Positions 1 through 5,488 of a DNA stretch of 5,488 nt are shown here, piece after piece. The stretch's first letter is position 1. Every line of letters starts with the position of its first letter. A program made the position numbers and the translations under genes. Where the stretch lies: assembly GCA_937914905.1 (NCBI GenBank), contig CALESU010000004.1, positions 1-5,488 of the forward strand, read 5' to 3'. The notes beneath the pieces were generated by a model that did no database searches, had not been told where the DNA came from, and worked only from the letters and a program-made list of their open reading frames with translations. This DNA is from an uncultured bacterium. Its GTDB lineage: Bacteria > Patescibacteriota > Microgenomatia > UBA1406 > GWC2-37-13.

Positions 1-1913
1 TCGGTGCTTCTGTGGATGTGGTAGTTCTTGCAATACCCGCTCAAATCGCCGTCTCATATCTTGACCAGATTGCAGAAATTGGCTGTCAGAATGTGGTGAT
101 TTTTGCGGCAGGATTTGGCGAAACCCATTCTCCTGAAAGTGCAATCCTGGAGAACGAGCTTCACGTAAAAATACAAGCTCTCGGGATTACCGTTCTGGGT
201 CCAAACTGCATCGGGTTTATCAACACAAAATGGGGAGTAAATGCTACTTTTTTTGCTGCGAAAGCACCACGGGGTGGGATCGGGATCATTTCACAGTCAG
301 GTGCTTTAGGAAGTGCCCTTTTAGATTATGTCGTCACAAAAACCCATCTAGGGATATCTACTTTCTTGAGTCTGGGGAATAAAGCAATGATTAATGAGTC
401 TGATTGCCTCACTCATCTTTCTGAAGATCCGGAAACAAAAGTGATTGGTATATATTTGGAGGACGTGAAAGAAGGAAAGAGATTTCGTGCCATATTACAA
501 GACGTGGCTCGAAAAAAGCCCATCATTATGCTCAAATCGGGCCGGACGAAAGAAGGTTCTCAAGCTGCGATGTCTCACACGGGAAGCATGGTTGGAGATG
601 ATGGAGTGTTTGATTCGGTGATAAAAGAGACAGGGGCCGTGCGAGCTGATTCCTATGCTGAATTTGAGATGCTCCTCAAGTTGTATAGTCTCCAGGCAGT
701 TCCCGTAAATCGTCGTATCTTAGTACTGTCAAACGCAGGAGGAATGGGCGTGCTACTTGCAGATGAGCTAGTAGCTCAAGGATTGGAGCTGGTCACAATG
801 TCAGAAGAAACCACCGCCAAGCTTGCAACGGCATTCGATGATACGAAAAAAATAACCGTACATAATCCCATTGATCTTCTCGGAGACGCGAGCGCTTACG
901 ATTATGAGAAAGCGATCAATCTCACCATGCAAGAACAGAATATTGGGGGCGTGATCGTACTTTTGACTCCCCAGGCAAATACAGAGATTTTAGAAACGGC
1001 CCAAGTTCTTGAAAAAATCTACAATACTTCTGCATACAAACCGTTGTACCCCGTTTTTATGGGTAAAGAATCAGTGAAAGAAGCACATTCTTACTTTGAA
1101 AAAGCGGGAATGGCCAGTTTCCGGTATTTTGCTCATCTTCCCAAGGTTCTTGCAAAAATGTGTGATGCTCAAGAGGTTAGATCTTCCCCATCCCTTTCCA
1201 CATGTCCTCCGTCCTTGGCGGTCTCGCTCAGCACAAACCAAACTCACATTCGCCAAACATTGATTACGGGCTCTCAAAAACAAGTATTTCTGAATCAGCC
1301 TGACTCGCTTCATGTACTTAAACAGAGTGGCATAGTCATTGCTCCCGTATATCACGCCGTTTCTGAACGAGATCTGAAGCAAGTGATTTCTCAAGAAGGG
1401 TATCCGCTGGTTGCGAAACTTGCCTCAGATAAAATCACCCATAAGACAGAAGTAAGTGGTGTAATAACGGGAATTACGGTTTGGGAAGAGCTTTCCAATG
1501 CGTTTAAAACCCTCACTTCCTTGACTGATAAAAGGTCGGGATGTTTTCTGCAAAAACAATACAAGGGTCACGAACTTATTATTGGAGCAAAGAGAGATCT
1601 TACGTTTGGGAGTGTGGTGATGGTAGGTTTGGGAGGAATCTATGCAGAGCTTCTCAAAGAGACAAAGTCATTCGTGTTCCCCTTTTCTTTTCCGTATTTT
1701 GAACATGCACTGCATCAATCCAAGCTCCATACTCTGACGAGCTCATTTCGCTCAATGCCTCCCCTAGAACTCAATTCACTCTATGCTATTGCCATGCGGA
1801 TAGGACTCATAATGGATCGATTCCCCGAAGTGAGCGAGATTGATATTAATCCACTGATCATTTCAACAGATGGCCCCATTGCGGTAGACGCCCGCGTTAT
1901 TTGTCGCTCTTAG
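1..1913 (+). CDS. ADP-forming acyl-CoA (acetyl-CoA) synthetase, fused alpha-beta, 5' truncated
   Basis: The product probably converts acetyl-CoA or another acyl-CoA plus ADP and phosphate to the free acid, CoA and ATP, giving substrate-level ATP in the cytosol. The frame is open to the left edge (first full codon at 3), so the GTG at 12 is not the true start; roughly the first 60-70 residues of the CoA-binding Rossmann domain are missing. Numbering from the codon at 12: rest of the CoA-binding domain ('VLAIPA', 'GPNCIGF') to about 75; succinyl-CoA-ligase-like domain about 85-380, with 'SQSGALG', E150 in 'YLEDV' and the likely phospho-histidine H189 in 'SHTGSMVGDDG'; a poorly conserved linker about 385-420; and an ATP-grasp beta domain about 425-633, with the second likely phospho-histidine H477 in 'KITHKTEVSGV', 'VMVGLGGIYAELLKE' and 'EIDINPL'. 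Both relay histidines are present, so it looks active. There is no C-terminal acetyltransferase domain. Acyl specificity cannot be read from sequence. It converges on the Mur ligase gene with no gap. Confidence 0.93.
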   Translation, partial: GASVDVVVLAIPAQIAVSYLDQIAEIGCQNVVIFAAGFGETHSPESAILENELHVKIQALGITVLGPNCIGFINTKWGVNATFFAAKAPRGGIGIISQSGALGSALLDYVVTKTHLGISTFLSLGNKAMINESDCLTHLSEDPETKVIGIYLEDVKEGKRFRAILQDVARKKPIIMLKSGRTKEGSQAAMSHTGSMVGDDGVFDSVIKETGAVRADSYAEFEMLLKLYSLQAVPVNRRILVLSNAGGMGVLLADELVAQGLELVTMSEETTAKLATAFDDTKKITVHNPIDLLGDASAYDYEKAINLTMQEQNIGGVIVLLTPQANTEILETAQVLEKIYNTSAYKPLYPVFMGKESVKEAHSYFEKAGMASFRYFAHLPKVLAKMCDAQEVRSSPSLSTCPPSLAVSLSTNQTHIRQTLITGSQKQVFLNQPDSLHVLKQSGIVIAPVYHAVSERDLKQVISQEGYPLVAKLASDKITHKTEVSGVITGITVWEELSNAFKTLTSLTDKRSGCFLQKQYKGHELIIGAKRDLTFGSVVMVGLGGIYAELLKETKSFVFPFSFPYFEHALHQSKLHTLTSSFRSMPPLELNSLYAIAMRIGLIMDRFPEVSEIDINPLIISTDGPIAVDARVICRS

Positions 1914-1916
1914 CTA
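1911..1916. other. Abutting convergent stop codons (TAGCTA)
   Basis: The plus-strand synthetase stops with TAG at 1911-1913 and the minus-strand Mur ligase stops with TAG read from 1916 to 1914. The two stops are adjacent and form a 6-base palindrome. There is no intergenic DNA for a terminator, and I see no strong hairpin with a T-run on either side, so each transcript must run into the 3' end of the opposite gene. Confidence 0.9.
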
Positions 1917-3149
1917 GAGAGTGCAGTGTTCGTACGGACAGAGGACTTCATGACAACATACCTTTTCTCCTCGAAGAAGTTTCAAAATCCGGCTATAGTT
2001 TCTAAGAAGCGATCCTTTCAAATACCATAAATCTCCTTTTCGAAGAGTATTTTTCAGAAGTTCTGAGGCTTGAAACACATCTTCTGCATATTTGATTTTT
2101 TCTTCAGGGAATCCATGGTGCACGGCTGTTTCAATCGTAAACTTTCGCAGGGGTCCAATGCAAATAATCAAATCAAGGTGTAGTTTTGCAAGTTGTTCGC
2201 CCGTTTTTCGGTGTTCTTCTTCGGGATTTTCAAGCTCGCCCATCTCTCCGATCACCGCAATCTTTCGACCATTATCGTATGAAATTTGTTCCAACGTCTC
2301 AAGCCCGGTCCGGGTACTTTCAGGGTTTGCCCGAAGCGAATCATTAAGAAGAACAGTGTCCAGTGGTCCTGTCTCAACACTCATCCTTCCTTTCAGCGGT
2401 TTTATGTGCGAGACAACTTCAGTAAAAATGGAGGCGATATCTTGGTCTGGAACTGCAGACTGAATAAGGAGAAATGCACTCATGAGTGTGTACACATGGT
2501 GCGTTCCGATAAGCCCTGTTGATAATTCAAACGCGCGATCATCGTTATTGGGAGATCGAGTGTGAAACGTAGCTTTAGTTCCCGAAAGCGAGACCTGAAT
2601 TGATGGTGGGTCAACCCACATGTCGCATGTGGGATCCGAGCCATACCATTTGATGTGTGCTTTTGTGTGAGTGGCCATTTCACGCACAAACTCATTGTCA
2701 TGATTCAGTATTGCAACACCACTCTCGGGGAGTACTTCAATAATCCTGCGTTTTTCTTGAATCAGTGTTTCAAGTGATCCCATATGCTCTTGATCGGTAT
2801 GAACGGGAGAAATTCCTGTTACGCACGCAATCGTGGGATGCGCAATTTCCAAATGATGATCCATTTCACCCGGGTGATCAATCCCCAGCTCCCACACCAC
2901 ATATTGTGTCCAAGGACGAACGGAAAGCGCGGTTATGGGAACGTTGTATGTCGTGTCTAGATTTATGTCTGTTCTGACTGTGCCTCCTATTTGTGCAAGT
3001 ACTTGGGTGACAAGTTCTGTGGTATTCGTCTTTCCCTGACTGCCGGTGATCCCTAGTTGCACGGGATGGAATACAGAAAGCCATGTTTTTGCTAGTGATC
3101 GACGGCTCTGGTGAAAGATTTTTTTCAAACCGGTAGGATGATGTGACAT
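1914..3149 (-). CDS. MurF-like Mur ligase without the MurF N-terminal domain
   Basis: This 411-residue protein is an ATP-dependent Mur-family amide ligase. The closest pattern is MurF (UDP-MurNAc-tripeptide:D-Ala-D-Ala ligase, cytosolic peptidoglycan precursor synthesis). Seen: P-loop 'GITGSQGKTNTTE' at 33-45; 'VVWELGIDHPGEMD' at 84-97, like MurF 'EmGa..pGEi'; 'EKRRIIEVL' near 132; 'AILNHDNE' at 146-153; then the C-terminal domain with 'LNDSLRANPEST' at 268-279 (MurF 'DDSYNANP'), 'IAVIGEMGELENPEEEH' at 297-313 and 'YLKGS' at 376-380. Canonical MurF has about 80 residues before the ATPase domain; here only about 32 residues precede the P-loop. The start chosen is the ATG at 3149, 4 bases after the cysS stop; the open frame continues upstream to 3266, but that part lies inside cysS and looks non-conserved. 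The last 15 residues are rich in Cys and His. It is probably cotranscribed with cysS. The family is clear; the exact substrate is inferred. Confidence 0.9.
   Translation of the reverse strand: MSHHPTGLKKIFHQSRRSLAKTWLSVFHPVQLGITGSQGKTNTTELVTQVLAQIGGTVRTDINLDTTYNVPITALSVRPWTQYVVWELGIDHPGEMDHHLEIAHPTIACVTGISPVHTDQEHMGSLETLIQEKRRIIEVLPESGVAILNHDNEFVREMATHTKAHIKWYGSDPTCDMWVDPPSIQVSLSGTKATFHTRSPNNDDRAFELSTGLIGTHHVYTLMSAFLLIQSAVPDQDIASIFTEVVSHIKPLKGRMSVETGPLDTVLLNDSLRANPESTRTGLETLEQISYDNGRKIAVIGEMGELENPEEEHRKTGEQLAKLHLDLIICIGPLRKFTIETAVHHGFPEEKIKYAEDVFQASELLKNTLRKGDLWYLKGSLLRNYSRILKLLRGEKVCCHEVLCPYEHCTL
2606..2633. repeat. Overlapping inverted repeats inside the Mur ligase gene
   Basis: CCCACATG (2615-2622) and CATGTGGG (2626-2633) form a perfect 8-base stem around the 3-base loop TCG. 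A second stem, GTGGGT (2606-2611) with ACCCAC (2614-2619), shares the CCCAC arm, so the two hairpins exclude each other. They lie in the variable middle part of the Mur ligase coding sequence, near 'DPTCDMWVDPP'. There is no following T-run, so this is not a standard intrinsic terminator. It may be a chance product of the codons. Confidence 0.5.
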
Positions 3150-3153
3150 ATCG

Positions 3154-4581
3154 TTAGTTTTTCGTAATAACGCATCCTTGAGGCGTGTCTTTGATGAGGA
3201 ATCCCTTTGATTCGATATCCTTGCGGAGGGCGTCTGAGGTAATAAAATCTTTTTCCTGTCGTGCAATTTCTCGCATTTCAGCTAACTTGATCACTTCGTC
3301 CGGAATGACGATTGATTCTTGTTCTGATCGTCCAAGATCTAAACCTAAGATTTGATCCGCTTTTTTCAAAAGAACCAATTTTTCCTTTGGAGGAAGATCA
3401 CTACTTCGAAGCATGTACCACAACTCCCCCAATGCGCCCGTTATATTGAGATCATCAGAAATGGCTTTTTCAAATAGTTCCAAGAAAAAAACGGAACCTC
3501 CTGAGAGATCGGTGGTTTTTTCCTGAGGCACATTGCTCATTTCCTGATTCCAATGGAGGTATAACGAACGTAATTCTCGGAGGGCAGTTTGTGCGGCGCG
3601 AAGTGACTCCCAGGTAAAATTCATCGGTTTTCGGTAGCTTGTGCTCATGAACAATAATCGCAATGCAACAGGATCTATTTCCTGTTTTTGAATATCGGTA
3701 AGCGAATAAAAATTCTCTTTCGATTTGCTCATTTTTTCACCATCAACATTCAAAAATGCGTGATGCACCCACCAGCTCACAAAAGGCTTTCCTGAAGCGC
3801 CTTCAGATTGAGCAATTTCATTCTCATGATGCACCGGGATATGATCAATTCCACCAGAGTGTATATCGATCGATTCGGTCCCCAACCCCTTTTTGCTCAT
3901 GGCTGAACATTCGATATGCCAACCCGGGAACCCTTCGCCCCACGGACTTTCCCAGTGCATTGTGTGGTTTGCAAACCTCCCAACTCTTTTGAACCATAAT
4001 GCAAAATCAGCTGGGTGTTTTTTCTCTGGGTCAATTTGTACTTCTTCTCGAACGGCTTGCTTTTTTTCGTCTAGGTTTTGCCCGGAGAGTTTGCCATAAC
4101 CTTCAAACTTCGTAACGTCAAAATAGACCGCTTCGGCTGTTTGATAGGTATATCCTTTCTGCTCTAATGTGCGAATCATCTCGATCATCTCGGGAATGTT
4201 ATCTGTCGCGTGCAAAACGGTAATGTCACCCTTTGTGATGTTGAGAGCTGTCATTGTTTTCCAAAATTGTTCTTCATACTCTTTTGCGACATCCCACACG
4301 GTTTTTCCGTGCTTGATGGCACCTTTTTCCAGTTTATCTTCTCCATTATCATCGTCCCCCGTCAAATGCCCGACATCGGTGATATTCATCACGTGGGAAA
4401 CTTCATAGCCGAAGTAACGAAGCGAACGAATGAGAACGTCATCCATCACGTATCTCCTCATATGGCCAATATGTGTGTCGTCGTAAACCGTAGGTCCGCA
4501 GGCATAAAAAGTGATCACGGGATGAGCTTCGGGAGATGGTAATTCCTTTTTTTGCCGAGAAAGAGTGTCATACAATCGCAT
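3154..4581 (-). CDS. cysS: Cysteinyl-tRNA synthetase
   Basis: This cytosolic class I aminoacyl-tRNA synthetase attaches cysteine to tRNA-Cys using ATP. The protein is 475 residues, near the usual 460-470, and complete. Seen: 'FYACGPTVYDDTHIGHMR' at 25-42 with zinc ligand C28 and the HIGH motif at 37-40; 'MNITDVGHLTGDDDNGED' at 65-82; further probable zinc ligands C225 ('WHIECSAM'), H251 and E255 ('HIPVHHENEIAQSEG'); the KMSKS loop at 283-287; a helical DALR-type region from about 325; and the C-terminal 'ALRKDIESKGFLIKDTPQG' at 451-469. The 'GIDHIPVHHENE' wording, instead of the common 'DL.FPHHENE', and the acidic 'GDDDNGED' stretch recall CysRS of candidate-phyla bacteria; that is recalled family knowledge. 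The ATG at 4581 fits the family N-terminus ('MRLYDTLSRQKK') exactly. A -10-like TATAAT lies only 9 bases upstream, so the mRNA may be almost leaderless. The Mur ligase gene follows 4 bases after the stop. Confidence 0.98.
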   Translation of the reverse strand: MRLYDTLSRQKKELPSPEAHPVITFYACGPTVYDDTHIGHMRRYVMDDVLIRSLRYFGYEVSHVMNITDVGHLTGDDDNGEDKLEKGAIKHGKTVWDVAKEYEEQFWKTMTALNITKGDITVLHATDNIPEMIEMIRTLEQKGYTYQTAEAVYFDVTKFEGYGKLSGQNLDEKKQAVREEVQIDPEKKHPADFALWFKRVGRFANHTMHWESPWGEGFPGWHIECSAMSKKGLGTESIDIHSGGIDHIPVHHENEIAQSEGASGKPFVSWWVHHAFLNVDGEKMSKSKENFYSLTDIQKQEIDPVALRLLFMSTSYRKPMNFTWESLRAAQTALRELRSLYLHWNQEMSNVPQEKTTDLSGGSVFFLELFEKAISDDLNITGALGELWYMLRSSDLPPKEKLVLLKKADQILGLDLGRSEQESIVIPDEVIKLAEMREIARQEKDFITSDALRKDIESKGFLIKDTPQGCVITKN

Positions 4582-4590
4582 ATATAAGAT

Positions 4591-4596
4591 ATTATA
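4591..4596 (-). promoter_or_regulatory. Putative -10 box for cysS-mur operon
   Basis: On the minus strand this is TATAAT, a perfect -10 consensus. Its last base is 9 bases from the cysS ATG at 4581, so a start site 6-7 bases downstream would leave an untranslated leader of only about 2-4 bases. I see no good -35 at 16-18 bases spacing (0-1 matches to TTGACA), and that position would lie inside the hydrolase gene. The assignment rests on the hexamer and on the fact that the divergent gap is only 23 bases. Confidence 0.55.
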
Positions 4597-4598
4597 AT
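4593..4598 (+). promoter_or_regulatory. Putative -10 box for the SGNH hydrolase gene
   Basis: On the plus strand this is TATAAT, overlapping the minus-strand box by four bases; together they form the palindrome ATTATAAT at 4591-4598. Six bases separate it from the hydrolase ATG at 4605, so the expected transcription start falls on or next to the A of the ATG, predicting a leaderless mRNA. No Shine-Dalgarno sequence precedes the ATG. The best -35 match (CATACA, 4569-4574, 18-base spacer) agrees with the consensus at only three positions. A weaker alternative -10, TATAAG, lies at 4583-4588. Confidence 0.55.
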
Positions 4599-4604
4599 TG
4601 AAGT

Positions 4605-5321
4605 ATGATTGATGCGATTCGAAAAAAGCTGGGAACAGGAGGAATTTATCGCATCGTATTTGTCGGCGACTCCCTAACTTCTACGGAATGGGTTCATCCC
4701 AATTGGCGTGAGATTTTTGAATACGTACTCAAAGCAGAACTTGAGAAGCAGATCTCTGACTGGAAAATCCCTTCATGGCAGGTCAGAACATTCAATTCAG
4801 GTTTGGACGGCGCAACCACGAGAGATATCCGCGAAAAGCTTCCCGAATACGTATTTAACATAAAGCCCGATTTCATGATGCTTATGATCGGAGGAAATGA
4901 TAAATACTTGTTAGGACGAGACGAAACGAAAGAAAATCTCCACGCAATCATCGAATCCTGTCAAGAGCAAGGGATCAAAATTGCACTATCCACAGACCCG
5001 AGATTGTTCAATGCGAAGTATGATGAAAAAGATCGGGACCTTCGAAAAATAGTTCGCTCTTTTCAAGATCGGGTTGATATTTTTACAGATCTTCACGAAC
5101 TGATGCGCGAGGAACCATTGGAAAAATTCTTCACATTCATTTCTGAAAATGGAAATGAGGATGCAGGAATCAAGCCGGGTGAGATCGATTACTGTCACCC
5201 CAATATGTATGGCAATGCAGTAATGGCACAGTATTTTCTCAAATCAATATTCGGAATCTCATTTGACCCACATATCTATCTGAATGATGTAGATGCAGGA
5301 GTCATGTATCCGAACTATTAA
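4605..5321 (+). CDS. SGNH/GDSL-family hydrolase, probably cytosolic
   Basis: This 238-residue protein has the ordered blocks of the SGNH (GDSL-like lipase/acylhydrolase) fold, whose members cleave esters, acetyl groups or thioesters. Block I is 'IVFVGDSLTS' at 17-26 with nucleophile S23; block II is 'NSGLDGATT' at 64-72, giving the oxyanion-hole glycine; block III is 'LMIGGNDKYLLG' at 93-104 with N98; block V is 'DYCHPNMYGN' at 195-204 with D195 and H198 completing the triad. The length is normal for a single-domain member. No hydrophobic signal peptide or membrane segment is visible: the N-terminus is 'MIDAIRKKLGTGG' and the first beta strand follows at once, so it probably acts in the cytosol. 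The roughly 20 residues after the catalytic domain ('FDPHIYLNDVDAGVMYPNY') are rich in Asp and Tyr and not recognised. The substrate is unknown. It diverges from cysS and is followed after 10 bases by another open frame. The start ATG lacks a Shine-Dalgarno sequence. Confidence 0.92.
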   Translation: MIDAIRKKLGTGGIYRIVFVGDSLTSTEWVHPNWREIFEYVLKAELEKQISDWKIPSWQVRTFNSGLDGATTRDIREKLPEYVFNIKPDFMMLMIGGNDKYLLGRDETKENLHAIIESCQEQGIKIALSTDPRLFNAKYDEKDRDLRKIVRSFQDRVDIFTDLHELMREEPLEKFFTFISENGNEDAGIKPGEIDYCHPNMYGNAVMAQYFLKSIFGISFDPHIYLNDVDAGVMYPNY

Positions 5322-5331
5322 TACAAGAACT

Positions 5332-5488
5332 ATGCAAAGAAATCCTTCTATCCACACAACACTTCTTGACATCTTTCGTATTCTTTCCGAACAATCGAGC
5401 ATTAAGTTGTACCATGACAATACGGCTTCTATTCAGTTGGGATCGCGGAACTTGATTACTCTCAATTCTCAATCCCTCCTCACTCCCC
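5332..5488 (+). CDS. Unrecognised protein, N-terminal fragment cut by the window edge
   Basis: An ATG at 5332, 10 bases after the hydrolase stop, opens a frame that runs without a stop to the right edge (52 full codons). The visible peptide begins 'MQRNPSIHTTLLDIFRILSE', with a plausible amphipathic helix at about 8-20, and continues with 'IKLYHDNTASIQLG' and 'NLITLNSQSLL', which look like short beta strands. I do not recognise the family. The tight spacing suggests it is cotranscribed with the hydrolase. No Shine-Dalgarno sequence is seen. The frame immediately after the hydrolase stop in the hydrolase's own phase closes at a TGA near 5367-5369, which favours this frame over a read-through extension. 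With only 52 codons, coding status is probable rather than certain. Confidence 0.6.
   Translation, partial: MQRNPSIHTTLLDIFRILSEQSSIKLYHDNTASIQLGSRNLITLNSQSLLTP

Larger units (their letters stand above)
4574..4619. repeat. 8-base inverted repeat flanking the divergent promoter
   Basis: AATCGCAT (4574-4581) and its exact reverse complement ATGCGATT (4612-4619) are separated by 30 bases and nearly centred on the ATTATAAT palindrome. Each arm lies at the beginning of a gene: the left arm is the first eight bases of cysS, and the right arm is bases 8-15 of the hydrolase gene. Both transcripts would therefore carry ATGCGATT close to their 5' ends. A related ATCGCAT occurs again at 4648-4654. This could be an operator or a chance effect of codon choice. 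Confidence 0.45.

Noticed and set aside
12..14. GTG at 12 as the start of the acyl-CoA synthetase.
   Set aside because: The frame is open to the left edge, and the family begins about 60-70 residues earlier with the CoA-binding Rossmann domain; the gene is cut by the window.
1071..1394. A 107-codon open frame on the minus strand inside the acyl-CoA synthetase gene.
   Set aside because: It is antisense to a clearly conserved domain, and its peptide shows no recognisable motif.
1905..1925. Possible bidirectional terminator at the convergent junction.
   Set aside because: TAGCTA is palindromic, but flanking bases mispair after a few positions and there is no GC-rich stem or T-run.
2092..2463. 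A 123-codon plus-strand open frame opposite the Mur ligase.
   Set aside because: It is antisense to conserved MurF motifs and has a Ser/Cys-rich composition typical of a shadow frame.
3150..3266. Upstream extension of the Mur ligase frame by 39 residues, to an ATG at 3266.
   Set aside because: It lies within the conserved C-terminal end of cysS in another frame, has no family resemblance, and the ATG at 3149 right after the cysS stop is a better start.
3866..3876. ATCGATCGAT palindrome within cysS.
   Set aside because: Short, in a conserved coding stretch ('ESIDIHSGG'), and explained by codons.
4210..4542. A 110-codon plus-strand open frame opposite the start of cysS.
   Set aside because: It mirrors the HIGH-motif region of cysS in reverse; no independent support.
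5366..5395. TTGACA (5366-5371) followed 18 bases later by AACAAT as an internal promoter.
   Set aside because: The -10 matches at only four positions and the pair lies inside the probable right-edge gene.
1..5488. CRISPR, transposon, toxin-antitoxin, tRNA or riboswitch signals.
   Set aside because: No spaced repeats, transposase motifs, cloverleaf sequence or untranslated region long enough for a riboswitch was seen on either strand.

Overview
The window holds five protein-coding genes, two of them cut by its edges, packed with almost no intergenic DNA. The gene content and protein variants suggest a bacterium of the Candidate Phyla Radiation (Patescibacteria). The clues are a MurF-type ligase lacking the usual N-terminal domain, a CysRS with an acidic 'GDDDNGED' stretch and the variant 'HIPVHHENE' zinc motif, a fused ADP-forming acyl-CoA synthetase, very tight packing, and no clear Shine-Dalgarno sequence at any visible start. 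This placement is inference from protein character, not a database result. Stops used are TAG and TAA and no in-frame TGA is needed, so nothing points to a recoded genetic code.

Layout: (1) positions 1-1913, plus strand: a fused alpha-beta ADP-forming acyl-CoA (acetyl-CoA) synthetase whose N-terminus lies outside the window. (2) positions 1914-3149, minus strand: a MurF-like Mur ligase whose stop codon abuts the stop of gene 1 with no base between. (3) positions 3154-4581, minus strand: cysteinyl-tRNA synthetase (cysS), 4 bases upstream of the Mur ligase and presumably its operon partner. (4) a 23-base divergent intergenic region with a palindromic ATTATAAT that supplies a consensus -10 box on each strand. 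(5) positions 4605-5321, plus strand: an SGNH/GDSL-type hydrolase without a signal peptide. (6) position 5332 to the right edge, plus strand: the start of an unrecognised gene 10 bases after the hydrolase, probably its operon partner.

The genes cover separate housekeeping jobs: acetate/ATP production from acyl-CoA, cell-wall precursor ligation, tRNA charging, and an ester-hydrolase-like activity of unknown substrate. I see no mobile element, CRISPR array, RNA gene or clear defence system. The points most worth checking are the compact divergent promoter, which predicts leaderless or nearly leaderless transcripts in both directions, and the shortened Mur ligase with its Cys/His-rich tail.
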